DNA from: an uncultured Psychroserpens sp.
GTDB taxonomy: Bacteria > Bacteroidota > Bacteroidia > Flavobacteriales > Flavobacteriaceae
Direction: 5' to 3'
Length of the DNA: 64,000 bases
Assembly: GCF_947501425.1 (NCBI RefSeq)
Contig: NZ_CANMVN010000006.1
Location: 124,001-188,000 of the forward strand
Part shown: one piece after another, positions 1 through 8,768 of the stretch
Layout: the number at the start of each line of letters is the position of its first letter
Numbering within the stretch: position 1 is the first letter of the stretch
Program-made: the position numbers and the translations under genes
The notes under the pieces: model-generated
The model's input: the letters and a program-made list of their open reading frames with translations, nothing else
Databases searched by the model: none
What the model was told of the DNA's origin: nothing

Positions 1-1168
1 AGTTTGGTGCACTACTTGTAGAAATTGTTGGCGGTACGATACCTTGGCAATAAACATCAGTAATAGCATTTATTCCACCTAATCCTCCAAATGCAACTAC
101 ACCAATATTGGTAATGCTTGGTGGAATAATGATTGTATTTAAAGACGTAAAACGAAAAGAAGCATCACCCAAACTGGTTACACTATTTCCTAATACCAGA
201 CTTGTCATATTTTGGTTTTGAGCAAAGGCAATATTATCAATAGTAACTACACTATCAGGAATTGTAACTGTTGTTAAATCGTTAATAAAAAATGCATTTT
301 CACCAATATATGTAAGTGTATTTGGCAGCGTAAGTCCCGTTAAGTTCTTACTTTGAAAAGCATTATTTCCAATTTCAGTAACATCATATGTAATTATACC
401 ATTTGGTATTGTGGCTGGTATATCTACAACGGTTCCTCCTGCCGTATTGTAATCTACAGCCTTAACTGTGCTGTTTGCTACTGATATAACCTCATAAGTA
501 ATAAAACCATTTACATAAGTGTCACCAACGTTTAAATTTTCGGTTACGGTGTTAAAACCTGTCCATAATGCACCTATATCTGTAACATAAGCTCCAGTTG
601 TACCTGCTGGAATAAATAAATTAATTCCACTTCTGTCTCCGCCAATAACGAATGAATCATTATTACCTGCAACTGTTGTAATTGAAGGTGGTATTGTTGC
701 GAGCGACGTAACTGTAGATAATGGGTTTCCTCTAAAGACACCATTTCCAATGCTTGTAACATTACTTGGTATTGTAATTCCTTGTAATTGATTATTCTGA
801 AATGCATAATCATCAATAGTTGTTAAGCTATTCGGAAATACAATTCCTGTAAGACTGTTTCCACTTAAAGCCTGCAGGCCAATACTAATTAGAGTGTTAG
901 GTAAATTAATGCTTGAAATTTGCACAGATCCACCACCAAGTGCAAAATCATTAATTCTTGTAACATTGTAGGTTGTGCCTCCATTCGTAACTGATGAAGG
1001 GATATTAACATTTATATTACTCTGTGTAATACCATTTACTTGAACTGTTGTAGCTGATGTTACATTGTATTCTAAAATATTACCAAAACTGTCTGTCTGA
1101 TTAAACGTTTGAGAATGCACAATTACTGATATACATATTGTTATCAAAATAAGTAGTTGTTTTTTCAT
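1..1168 (-). CDS. BspA-like leucine-rich repeat surface protein, 3' end cut by window edge
   Basis: The frame opens with ATG at 1166-1168 and reads without a stop to base 1, giving about 389 N-terminal residues. Residues 1-19 look like a signal peptide (MKKQLLILITICISVIVHS). After it come repeated LRR_5/BspA-type units with the pattern 'L..I.IP..VT.IG..AF....L..V', interrupted by a segment near residues 185-240 that resembles a linker between two LRR arrays. Such proteins are exported and often carry a C-terminal T9SS sorting domain; that part is outside the window, so the anchor is unknown. The gap to the next minus-strand gene is only 32 bases, so the two may be cotranscribed. The family call is firm; the ligand is unknown. 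Confidence 0.85.
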   Translation of the reverse strand, partial: MKKQLLILITICISVIVHSQTFNQTDSFGNILEYNVTSATTVQVNGITQSNINVNIPSSVTNGGTTYNVTRINDFALGGGSVQISSINLPNTLISIGLQALSGNSLTGIVFPNSLTTIDDYAFQNNQLQGITIPSNVTSIGNGVFRGNPLSTVTSLATIPPSITTVAGNNDSFVIGGDRSGINLFIPAGTTGAYVTDIGALWTGFNTVTENLNVGDTYVNGFITYEVISVANSTVKAVDYNTAGGTVVDIPATIPNGIITYDVTEIGNNAFQSKNLTGLTLPNTLTYIGENAFFINDLTTVTIPDSVVTIDNIAFAQNQNMTSLVLGNSVTSLGDASFRFTSLNTIIIPPSITNIGVVAFGGLGGINAITDVYCQGIVPPTISTSSAPN

Positions 1169-1200
1169 AATATTTGATTTTAAGGTTATAGTAAATTTGT

Positions 1201-1788
1201 TTAATAATCCATTTTTATAAGTTCTCCATTTAATGTATAATAATAAGTAAAAGAGGTTCCGCCATTTTCTGGTTCTAGTCTTACAGCATATTCCGTTTTA
1301 GAGATATCTCCGTTTTTTGGGAATTTTACAAATGCCATGCTCAATATTGGATTGTCGATGTTTTTCTCAGTAGTTAGCTTTGTGATTGATTCTTCAACTA
1401 AGCCACCTAATTTGGTTAGTTTAACCTTATTGCTTAGTTGAAACATAAAATCTGCAGCTTTTGTACCTTCAGGAACTTCAAGCGTTACTTCTGAGCGTTG
1501 TGTCCAGGTGTCTTGAGATAGATCCCACTCACCCATTTTTAAAGATTCTGGTTCTTGAGTAACTGTTGTGCTTATAGTATTTCCTAATCCTTTGATATAT
1601 AGGATTTTTAAGTCCGTATAATAAGCGTTATCACCAAACTTGTTTTTTAATTCATTTTCCATGACTGTAAAGCCTTCAGCATTTGCTGGTTGATTGCTGG
1701 TTGAGTCACTGCATGATACTAGTTTTATAGATACCAGCATTATAAATAGAAAAGCTACGTTAGGTAATTTTGGAGTCTTGTTTTTCAT
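1201..1788 (-). CDS. hypothetical lipoprotein
   Basis: This is a 195-residue protein with a signal peptide ending in a lipobox-like LVSC, which makes Cys26 the probable lipidated residue. It is followed by a Ser/Asn-rich linker, the usual layout of outer-membrane lipoproteins. The rest is a soluble alpha/beta sequence with a Thr-rich segment; I recognise no named domain. It sits between the leucine-rich repeat protein and a LytTR two-component system on the same strand. The ATG is followed directly by a basic, then hydrophobic signal, so the start is comfortable. Function unknown. Confidence 0.75.
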   Translation of the reverse strand: MKNKTPKLPNVAFLFIMLVSIKLVSCSDSTSNQPANAEGFTVMENELKNKFGDNAYYTDLKILYIKGLGNTISTTVTQEPESLKMGEWDLSQDTWTQRSEVTLEVPEGTKAADFMFQLSNKVKLTKLGGLVEESITKLTTEKNIDNPILSMAFVKFPKNGDISKTEYAVRLEPENGGTSFTYYYTLNGELIKMDY

Positions 1789-1846
1789 AATATTTATCTG
1801 TTATAGGGATAAATGTATATGGTAACAGAGAAGAAAAAAACAGGAA

Positions 1847-1863
1847 ACCTATTTTCTATAGGT
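1847..1863. repeat. inverted repeat upstream of the lipoprotein gene
   Basis: ACCTAT and ATAGGT flank a 5-base loop (TTTCT). It lies about 60-75 bases upstream of the lipoprotein ATG and downstream of the response-regulator stop. There is no T-run on the minus-strand 3' side, so it is not an obvious terminator. It could be an operator; there is no direct evidence. Confidence 0.35.
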
Positions 1864-1935
1864 ATAAATAAATAAGCGTGATACTTTAGGAAATATCTGC
1901 AAAAAGAGAAAAGCTAAACAAGTTGCTTTTGATGT

Positions 1936-2673
1936 TTAATCTATATTTCTATTCAAAAAAGACGTTACGAATTGATCTTTTTTACGTGAAGACACAGGAA
2001 TTTTCTTTCCATTTTTTAAATGAATGACTCCAGACTTGTCGTATTTATCTATAAATTTTAAGTTCACCATAAACGATTGGTGCGGACGTGTAAAATTAGA
2101 TGCTGTGAGTTGTGCTTCAAATACTTTAATTGTTTTTGAAACAACGTGCTTCTTTCCATCACTACAATAAAATGACGTATATCCTTTATCTGATTCGCAA
2201 TACATCAATTCATTCAAATCAATAAACTGAAAGCTGTCGTGAAGCGATAGTATGAGTTTCGAATCTTCATTATTCCAAACCGCTTTTGCCGTGTTTATTT
2301 GTTGTTTTTGTTCTGAAATAGGCGTGTTTTTAACTTTCTGTAACGCCATTTCAAGATCATTTATATCTACGGGTTTTAGAAGATAGTCCACTGCTCCAAT
2401 TTTTAAGGCCTGAAGTGCGTATTCTTCGTAGGCAGTGATAAATATAATTTTGTATTCGAGATTTTGAGTTTGATCAATAACATCAAACGCATTTCCATCA
2501 GCAAGATTAATATCCAGAAAAATCAAATCAGGCTTACACGCATTTGCCACAACCACAGCCTCTTTAACAGACTCGCATTCACCTATAACTTCAACATCAG
2601 TATCAATTAATTGCAATAGATTAAGGAGTCCTTTTCTAATATAAGCTTTGTCTTCGACTAGTAGTGTTTTCAT
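1936..2673 (-). CDS. LytTR-family response regulator
   Basis: This 245-residue protein has an N-terminal receiver domain (about residues 1-120) and a C-terminal LytTR DNA-binding domain (about 140-245). Visible receiver residues are the acidic pair E7-D8, phosphoacceptor D54 in LIFLDINL, the switch Thr in IIFITAYEE and the conserved Lys in LLKPVDI. LytTR signatures include the FxRPHQSFMVNL-like segment. Its start overlaps the kinase stop in a TAATG junction, so the pair is translationally coupled. LytTR proteins bind direct repeats about two helical turns apart; such a repeat lies upstream of the kinase at 5045-5081, which suggests autoregulation. Target genes are not identifiable from sequence alone. 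Confidence 0.93.
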   Translation of the reverse strand: MKTLLVEDKAYIRKGLLNLLQLIDTDVEVIGECESVKEAVVVANACKPDLIFLDINLADGNAFDVIDQTQNLEYKIIFITAYEEYALQALKIGAVDYLLKPVDINDLEMALQKVKNTPISEQKQQINTAKAVWNNEDSKLILSLHDSFQFIDLNELMYCESDKGYTSFYCSDGKKHVVSKTIKVFEAQLTASNFTRPHQSFMVNLKFIDKYDKSGVIHLKNGKKIPVSSRKKDQFVTSFLNRNID

Positions 2674-4865
2674 TAACTTTCAATTAATTTATGCGGAATA
2701 ACTAAAGTGACTAATGTTCCTTGTTCGTTGAATTTTTTTCGATCCTCAATTGTTACTGAACCTTTCATATTAAAATCTTTAGAAAGCACTCTTAAACGTT
2801 CTGAAGTAATTCTAGTTGCTAAAGAATTCTTGTTGTTATTTGTGTTTTCCGTTTTAAAATTAATACCCACACCATTATCTGCAATGGTGCAGATTAAATT
2901 TTTATCAGAATACATTAAGCGAATATCGATTTTTCGATCTTCTTTTTGGTCTTCAAACGCATGTTCAATGGCATTTTCAACAAAGGGTTGAATCAACATT
3001 GGAGGAATTTCAAACAGCTCAACATCTATAGAATCGTCAACTAGAATAGTACATTTATAGGCTTCGTTTTCTAAATTTTGAAGTGTTAAATACTCTTGAA
3101 CTGCTGTGAGTTCTTGAGATAATGAAACCGTTTTATCTCTGGAATTTTCTAATGTAATGCGCAATAATTTTGAAAATTTTGATAGGTAATTAACCGACTT
3201 CTTTTCTTCCTTGTTTAAAATCATCCCTTGTAATACCGACAATGAATTAAAGATAAAATGTGGTGTCATTTGAGAACGCAATAATTTTTGCTCCATTAAA
3301 GCATTTTGTGTTTTCGACTTTGCATTTTTTAATTTCTGATAAAAAAAGAAAGCACCTAATAGAATTGAAAGCAACAATATACCAATAGTAGCCCACAAGT
3401 AATTCCGTTGTGATTTTTCTAAATCTTGTGAGGTAGTTTTTATTGTCTTAGTGAGCCTCAATTCATTAATACTCAAAGAGTCTAACTGTTGCCTGTACTT
3501 ATATTCGTATTCTAATTGTGTGATTTTCTCAATGTTCTCTTTATTAAAAAGACTATCATTAACTATCTTAAACTCTTGATGACTTTCAAATGCTTTTTTA
3601 TAATCCCCAGTATTACTATAAATAGTTGCTAGAGTCTCTGATACTAATTTTTGTTGTCCTAAAAGCTCTAAATCATCTGCTATTTTTTTTCCTTTGAGTG
3701 CATGATCTAAGGCGCTAGGATAATTTTCAAGTAAAACATAAGTTCTTGCCAAGCCAACATGAGCCTGACAAACAAGAACTAAATCCTCTATAGTTTCAGC
3801 TAACTCTAAACAGGTTTTATAATGTTCTAAAGCTGTATTAGGTTGTTCCATTAAAAGGCGCAAATCTCCAAGTTGAAAATGACCAGCACTTAACTCAGGT
3901 ATGTGATTAATTTCATTACATATCTTCAAAGACTCCGTCATGTAGTCTAGAGCTTTAGTAAATTCTTTTAAATCGGCATAAACAGCTCCTTTATTAACCA
4001 AACTACTGGCTATCTGACGCCTATCCTTCAATTCATTATATATGTCTAACGCTTCATCTAAATAACTTAGTGTTTTATCATATTGTTTCAATTCATAATA
4101 AACAGCACTCATATTATAAGTAGCTTGTGCTATCCCTCGTTTGTTTTTATCGTCTCTATATATACTCAAACATTTATTAAAATATTTCAAAGCTTCAGTA
4201 TACCTTCCCTGGTTAAGGCAAATAGCTCCAATATTGTTTAATGTACCTAAACTTAATTTTTCATAACCCAATTTTTCTCGTATTGTATATGCTTTTTTTA
4301 ACGAATTAAGTGCCGCGTCAAAATCTCCTTCTCTGTAGCTAAGAATTCCTAAATTATTTAGCATATCTGCTTGACTTAATGAATCTCCATCTTTAATGAA
4401 AATAGCTACTAATTTTTCGTAGTAGTCCTTAGCTTTATCATTATCACTTTCATAATATGCTATTTCAGCCAGACAGATGTAAGATGAGTTAATACAGTCC
4501 TGATCGTTTATGTCCTCACACAATGTAAGTGCTTTGAGTGCAAACACTTCAGCCTCTTCCAGTTCTGCTTTCTTTATATAATTATGACCAAACCTCAATA
4601 AGCTTTCTGCTTCACCAGCTTTAAAATTAAGTTCCTTGGCCAGATCGTAAGCTTCTTGAACTTTTTCATCAGATTTATTGATATCCCGACTAGAATAACC
4701 GTAGGCAAGTGTGTTTAATAAGTTAACCTTGGTAGTGTCGTTCTTTTTGTGATGGCGTAAGACATTTTCTAAACTATCTATTACTGCTTCTTCCTGAGCG
4801 AAACTAGCTATTGAAAAGAACATAGTTAAGACTAAAATAAAAACAGATGATTTGATATTTTTCAT
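2673..4865 (-). CDS. TPR-containing LytS/YehU-type sensor histidine kinase
   Basis: 730 residues. A signal peptide (ending SIASFAQ) leads into about ten tetratricopeptide repeats (roughly residues 40-430) predicted to be periplasmic. A single membrane helix (about 486-506) and a coiled coil follow. The His_kinase domain has QMTPHFIFNSL, with H536 as the probable phosphorylated histidine. The ATP-binding region carries the N-box VENAIEHAF and IADNGVGI. This architecture, TPR sensor plus LytS-like kinase, is common in Bacteroidota. It is cotranscribed with the LytTR regulator through a one-base TAATG overlap. The signal is unknown; the TPR array suggests a protein or peptide partner. Confidence 0.92.
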   Translation of the reverse strand: MKNIKSSVFILVLTMFFSIASFAQEEAVIDSLENVLRHHKKNDTTKVNLLNTLAYGYSSRDINKSDEKVQEAYDLAKELNFKAGEAESLLRFGHNYIKKAELEEAEVFALKALTLCEDINDQDCINSSYICLAEIAYYESDNDKAKDYYEKLVAIFIKDGDSLSQADMLNNLGILSYREGDFDAALNSLKKAYTIREKLGYEKLSLGTLNNIGAICLNQGRYTEALKYFNKCLSIYRDDKNKRGIAQATYNMSAVYYELKQYDKTLSYLDEALDIYNELKDRRQIASSLVNKGAVYADLKEFTKALDYMTESLKICNEINHIPELSAGHFQLGDLRLLMEQPNTALEHYKTCLELAETIEDLVLVCQAHVGLARTYVLLENYPSALDHALKGKKIADDLELLGQQKLVSETLATIYSNTGDYKKAFESHQEFKIVNDSLFNKENIEKITQLEYEYKYRQQLDSLSINELRLTKTIKTTSQDLEKSQRNYLWATIGILLLSILLGAFFFYQKLKNAKSKTQNALMEQKLLRSQMTPHFIFNSLSVLQGMILNKEEKKSVNYLSKFSKLLRITLENSRDKTVSLSQELTAVQEYLTLQNLENEAYKCTILVDDSIDVELFEIPPMLIQPFVENAIEHAFEDQKEDRKIDIRLMYSDKNLICTIADNGVGINFKTENTNNNKNSLATRITSERLRVLSKDFNMKGSVTIEDRKKFNEQGTLVTLVIPHKLIES

Positions 4866-5044
4866 GAACTAAATAAAGGGTTTATGGATACACTGTAATA
4901 ACTTCTTCCATGAAAAACAAACAGGTATATTTTTAGCTAATTAACGATTTTAATTATGAACTTAAAAATAGTATTTCTAATTAATAATTATGGAAAGTAA
5001 CTTTATAAACCACACAAATACATAGAAAATATATTTTTGAAGGC

Positions 5045-5081
5045 GTTCAAGCCATAAGCGTTGATTTTGAATCCATATGCG
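5045..5081 (-). promoter_or_regulatory. 21-bp-spaced direct repeat upstream of the kinase operon
   Basis: On the plus strand, GTTCAAGCCATAAGCG (5045-5060) and TTTGAATCCATATGCG (5066-5081) share 12 of 16 bases at exactly 21-bp spacing. Read on the minus strand they lie just upstream of a promoter-like region (TTG in GGCTTGAACG; an imperfect TAnnTTTG about 22 bases later). Two-turn direct repeats are typical of LytTR or AraC operators. The LytTR regulator encoded downstream is the natural candidate, by inference only. Confidence 0.55.
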
Positions 5082-5142
5082 CTAATAATGTTTAATTTTG
5101 TGAGAATTCTTCGGAAATGTATATGTTGATTCTAGTTTGATC

Positions 5143-5754
5143 TCAATCCTGCTGTAAAGATTTTACATGTGCAAAAACTTTCACACCATGAATGATTGTT
5201 TCTACTCTGGTGTCGAGCATTTTTAAGCCTTTGATACTATTTTCTTGTCCGTCGGGTGATATTGCAATAAGGTCATAATATATTCCATCATCTATAGCAC
5301 GTATATGAATGATATTACCAGTTTTACTTATCCCTTTTACAGGTAAAATATCCCCATATTGTGTCACCGCCTTGATTGCAATGAGACTGCCATCCTCTTT
5401 TATCGCCTTTAATGGATAGTACGGTTCTTTACCTTTTACAATGAGTTTAACAGGTAGTCGTTTATCATCGTCAAGAACTTTTACATTTAAGACACTGGTA
5501 TCTTCAGAGTTTTGAATTGCTACTACGTCATACACATGACCATCACTATCTATACCTTTAATTTTTAAAGTTGCTTCAGGACGTACAGCTTTAATTTCCC
5601 ATAAAATATCTGGTGGCAATTCGGTTTCAGGTTTATTGCTATTTACAAATTCCTGTTCCTCTACTTGTGCATTTCCGAAGGAGAATACTAATAGAAAAAT
5701 GATAAATGGATATATATAATTTAAGGAGCTATGGAAGTGTTTTTGAGTTGTCAT
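5143..5754 (-). CDS. secreted hypothetical protein with repeated 'KAI..DG' beta units
   Basis: 203 residues. An N-terminal hydrophobic segment ends at GNAQ, a typical flavobacterial signal peptidase site. The mature protein is a string of short beta-rich units of about 20-22 residues with the pattern '(I/V)KA(I/V)..DG..(Y/I).(I/V).AI', visible in IKAVRPEATLKIKGI, LKAIKEDGSLIAIKAV, VKGISKTGNIIHIRAI and LIAISPDGQENSIKGL. This suggests a small repetitive beta domain. I cannot name the family with confidence. It lies between the kinase promoter and an AraC-type regulator on the same strand. Confidence 0.7.
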   Translation of the reverse strand: MTTQKHFHSSLNYIYPFIIFLLVFSFGNAQVEEQEFVNSNKPETELPPDILWEIKAVRPEATLKIKGIDSDGHVYDVVAIQNSEDTSVLNVKVLDDDKRLPVKLIVKGKEPYYPLKAIKEDGSLIAIKAVTQYGDILPVKGISKTGNIIHIRAIDDGIYYDLIAISPDGQENSIKGLKMLDTRVETIIHGVKVFAHVKSLQQD

Positions 5755-5829
5755 AATTTCAGAATTTAGTCTATTAAATTAAGACTAATTAGGCAAGAAT
5801 ACTATGACATAAATCAGTAATACGGCGTT

Positions 5830-6882
5830 TTATAATGCATTTTTTCTAAATGCTGAAGGCGTAGTTTTTTCAAACTTCTTAAAGGCACTGTTAAAGGATG
5901 ATAAACTGCTAAAGCCAACATCAAAAGCTACAGAGGCAATTGTGTAATTCTGGACAGCATCTTTTACAAGTAATTGTTTAGCATCCTGTATCCGATAATA
6001 ATTGATAAAATCATTAAAATTTTGTCGGGCATATTGGTTAATGATTTCGGAGGTTTTTTGTGTGCTCTTTCCAAGGCTCTGCGCCAGACCAGACAAAGTT
6101 AATTGTGCATCCAGATAGAGTTTGTTTTCAATAATTAACTTAGATATTTGCTCAAACAAAATTGCATCATCACTTTTTTTAAATATGGTCCCATCTAGAT
6201 CCAAAATCTTTAATTCAAAGGCCTTATAGCTTAAAAAATATATCACTATTGAATACACAATTGGACCAACAACATATGGAATGGTATCTTCAATGATATT
6301 TAAACAGTAAGAGATCCAAATCAGTATAAAACCAATGATGAGTAATTGCAACCAACTAAAGACAGCTTTTTGTGACTTAGTTAATAATATTGTTTTGTAT
6401 GTTTTTTTATTAAAATGCAACACACGCCATGATAAATATATATATGTTGCTAAATGCAAATAAATGAAAATAATGACGCTGGCAAATACAATAATAACTT
6501 CTTTACTGTTACTTTCAAACCAAATTTTGGTAACAAAAAAGCTCAGTATAAAAATGATTAAGAACGGTATTAATTCAATAAGATAATACTTGGGTAAATT
6601 GAAATTGGGTTTTGTCATTGCTAGTAAATACCACCTAAGTAAAGGTCCTATGAGCAATAAAAAAGAGAGTCCAGCAAAAATAAAAATCGGTTCCAAATCA
6701 CTACCAAAGTTTAGAAGAACGGACTTTCCTATCCTAAATGCCATAAAATAGAGCATAAGTCCTAGAAAAATATTGGTATGCTTTCGTTTCTTTTTAAAAA
6801 AACACAAATAAGTAGCGAAGAGTATTCCGTGAAGAAGTCCTGCACTACTTATGATAATAAGGAGTATATCTGATAAATCCAA
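5830..6882 (-). CDS. membrane-anchored AraC-family transcriptional regulator (TTG start)
   Basis: 350 residues. The N-terminal 225 residues contain about seven hydrophobic helices; the C-terminal ~100 residues are an AraC helix-turn-helix domain (LTLSGLAQSLGKSTQKTSEIINQ and the second helix region FDVGFSSLSSFNSAFKKFEKTTPSAFRK). The only possible start is TTG at 6880-6882, because an in-frame TAA lies immediately upstream and the next Met is deep inside the membrane domain. The architecture is common in Flavobacteriaceae as a membrane-bound one-component regulator. The DJ-1/PfpI gene lies just upstream on the same strand, so regulation of that gene is plausible but unproven. Confidence 0.88.
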   Translation of the reverse strand: MDLSDILLIIISSAGLLHGILFATYLCFFKKKRKHTNIFLGLMLYFMAFRIGKSVLLNFGSDLEPIFIFAGLSFLLLIGPLLRWYLLAMTKPNFNLPKYYLIELIPFLIIFILSFFVTKIWFESNSKEVIIVFASVIIFIYLHLATYIYLSWRVLHFNKKTYKTILLTKSQKAVFSWLQLLIIGFILIWISYCLNIIEDTIPYVVGPIVYSIVIYFLSYKAFELKILDLDGTIFKKSDDAILFEQISKLIIENKLYLDAQLTLSGLAQSLGKSTQKTSEIINQYARQNFNDFINYYRIQDAKQLLVKDAVQNYTIASVAFDVGFSSLSSFNSAFKKFEKTTPSAFRKNAL

Positions 6883-6915
6883 TTAACTTATTTTCTTCAA
6901 ATTTAAGGATATTAT

Positions 6916-8013
6916 TTATTCTTCCTGCTCAAGTTTTTTAGCGTAAGATGCTAAGTCCAATACGTTAGAAAATTGTTTTAAATCTCCTTTCATGATACCC
7001 AAAATTCCATGTTTAGCAATAAGTAATCTGCTTACAGATTCTTTTTTATTGAGCATGATGTTTTCTATATGCTGTTTTGCAGCAGCTTTGCCTTTGTTTT
7101 CATAAGTTATTAATATGCTTACAGCGTGTTCTTCACTAGTAATAGGTCTATGTTTGGGCTCATAACCTAATTGTTTGATTACAGTTTCTGCTAATACCCA
7201 AACAGACCATGGGTTTTGTCCAGTAATTAAATTATTGTCATGACTCATGTGTTCTAGGTACATAGCACCTTCATTGAAATTTGCACCTTGCTCAACCAAT
7301 TTATCTTGTAATAAAAATGGAAAAACAGTGTCGGCATCTGGGATAAGTAATAACTCCTCTTGATTGGTGAAACTACTTATTGTTTTATCAGCTACTAGTG
7401 GCTTGCCATTATTTAAAGTTACATTAACAAGTGCAGCTGGACCATGACATACCGCAGCAATTACTTTCCCATTTTCATAGTAAGACTTCACTATAGATTG
7501 TATACTTGTATTATCAGGAAAATCAAACATGGCACCTTTTCCGCCAACAAAATAAACGGCCTCATAATCTTCTGGGCTGACGTCTTTTAATTGTAGCGTA
7601 TGTAATGTTTTTTGTTGAGCTTCTGCATCATTTAGAAATGCATAATCATAAACACCCATATCTTCATCGTCTAAAACAACAGGAGCTTCTCCACCTAAAG
7701 GACTAGCAACGTCAACATCAAAACCATTGGCTTTAAACACATAATATGCTCTTGCTAATTCAGTCAATTCATAGCCTGTAACTTTTTCAGTATTACCCAT
7801 AATCTCAGTACTAGTAACTACTGCTAATATCTTTCCTCTTAGTTCTGGAACATTTTGAGTTACATAGGCTAAATTTTGAACTTGACTAGCTTCTATAGCC
7901 GTATCTTTTGGAGGCACTAAACTCTTAATCCAAAATCCTAATGAGACCAATAAAATGATTATTGTTGCAACTACTCCTAGAGTCCATTTCAGGATCTTAT
8001 ACTTTTTTTTCAT
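6916..8013 (-). CDS. membrane-anchored DJ-1/PfpI family protein
   Basis: 365 residues. An N-terminal membrane anchor (about residues 11-29) is followed by a type 1 glutamine amidotransferase-like/DJ-1 fold (about 60-290). The nucleophile elbow is AAVCHGPAAL with Cys189-His190, and a conserved acidic residue lies in the DVASPLGGEAP segment. DJ-1 superfamily members act as glyoxalases, chaperones or deglycases; the sequence does not settle which. The last ~70 residues form an extra helical tail. The AraC regulator follows in the same direction after 33 bases. Confidence 0.85.
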   Translation of the reverse strand: MKKKYKILKWTLGVVATIIILLVSLGFWIKSLVPPKDTAIEASQVQNLAYVTQNVPELRGKILAVVTSTEIMGNTEKVTGYELTELARAYYVFKANGFDVDVASPLGGEAPVVLDDEDMGVYDYAFLNDAEAQQKTLHTLQLKDVSPEDYEAVYFVGGKGAMFDFPDNTSIQSIVKSYYENGKVIAAVCHGPAALVNVTLNNGKPLVADKTISSFTNQEELLLIPDADTVFPFLLQDKLVEQGANFNEGAMYLEHMSHDNNLITGQNPWSVWVLAETVIKQLGYEPKHRPITSEEHAVSILITYENKGKAAAKQHIENIMLNKKESVSRLLIAKHGILGIMKGDLKQFSNVLDLASYAKKLEQEE

Positions 8014-8141
8014 TTCTTATATACATTATGATTAGAGTGCTAATGTCTGTAAACCAGGCGATAAATACTGACGAAATGATAATTCCGTTAGAGTAAAAAT
8101 TAAATGACAACTCCTATCTAATACTTGTTACAAAAAAAAAA

Positions 8142-8166
8142 GCGCTACAATATAACATTGTAGCGC
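8142..8166 (-). terminator. Rho-independent terminator of the lipocalin-like lipoprotein gene
   Basis: A perfect 10-bp stem, GCGCTACAAT and ATTGTAGCGC, surrounds a 5-base loop. On the minus strand it is followed by about ten Ts (8132-8141). It lies 26 bases past the stop of the minus-strand lipoprotein gene. Confidence 0.88.
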
Positions 8167-8192
8167 CTGTGAGTTCTGTAAGTATGTATTGA

Positions 8193-8618
8193 CTATTCAA
8201 GGTCTGAGCAACCAGAGACATCAAAGTTCTCTCTGTAATAAACACTATGGGTCTCACCATCATCATTTAACCATCGTACAACATAGTTATCACAAGTGAA
8301 TTCAGGAGTTAAGGTTGATAAATTCCCGAAGTTAAGATCTACAGTGATTTTATCACCTTCATAGTACCAATCATGACCAGTCAATTGTGGGTTTTGTTGA
8401 TTAAATTCTTCAAGTGTTGGAAACGTGCCATCAACACTATAAATTGAAAAGCGCTTGGTTTCGGTAAATTCATAGCGTATGGTGTCTTCAAATCCCATCA
8501 ATACCCATCTACCTAGAATCGTAGCTTCTGGAATGGTTTGAGTTTCATCATTGTTGTAATCATCAGACGAGCAATTGAAAAGTGTTACGGTTAGCAAAAT
8601 TAAAAAGACTTTTTTCAT
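8193..8618 (-). CDS. lipocalin-like lipoprotein
   Basis: 141 residues. The signal peptide ends in a lipobox-like LFNC with Cys16 followed by SSDD, typical of Bacteroidota surface lipoproteins. The core carries a lipocalin-like beginning (ILGRWVLMGFED..YEFTETKRFSIYS) and ends in a beta strand rich in aromatic residues. Lipocalin-like families in this phylum are short and poorly characterised. A strong terminator follows, and a good -7 box (TATATTTG) precedes it, so it looks monocistronic. Confidence 0.75.
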   Translation of the reverse strand: MKKVFLILLTVTLFNCSSDDYNNDETQTIPEATILGRWVLMGFEDTIRYEFTETKRFSIYSVDGTFPTLEEFNQQNPQLTGHDWYYEGDKITVDLNFGNLSTLTPEFTCDNYVVRWLNDDGETHSVYYRENFDVSGCSDLE

Positions 8619-8640
8619 AATAATTATTGGTGTTTAGATT

Positions 8641-8648
8641 CAAATATA
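8641..8648 (-). promoter_or_regulatory. Bacteroidota -7 promoter box
   Basis: On the minus strand the sequence is TATATTTG, a full match to the flavobacterial TAnnTTTG element. It sits 23 bases upstream of the lipoprotein ATG. No clear -33 TTG is visible at the usual spacing. Confidence 0.5.
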
Positions 8649-8768
8649 AAACAACCAAAGTTTAAAAACTCCTGAAATTTTTTTTACAATACTTCATAAC
8701 TCTAAAATTATTGTTTCCAATTTCAAGATAATTAGTACCTTAATGCTGGCTAACAGCAAATCAATTTC

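Noticed and set aside
574-816. 80-residue minus-strand frame rich in Gln/Leu
   Set aside because: Lies out of frame inside the leucine-rich repeat gene, which reads uninterrupted from 1168 to base 1. Low-complexity composition.
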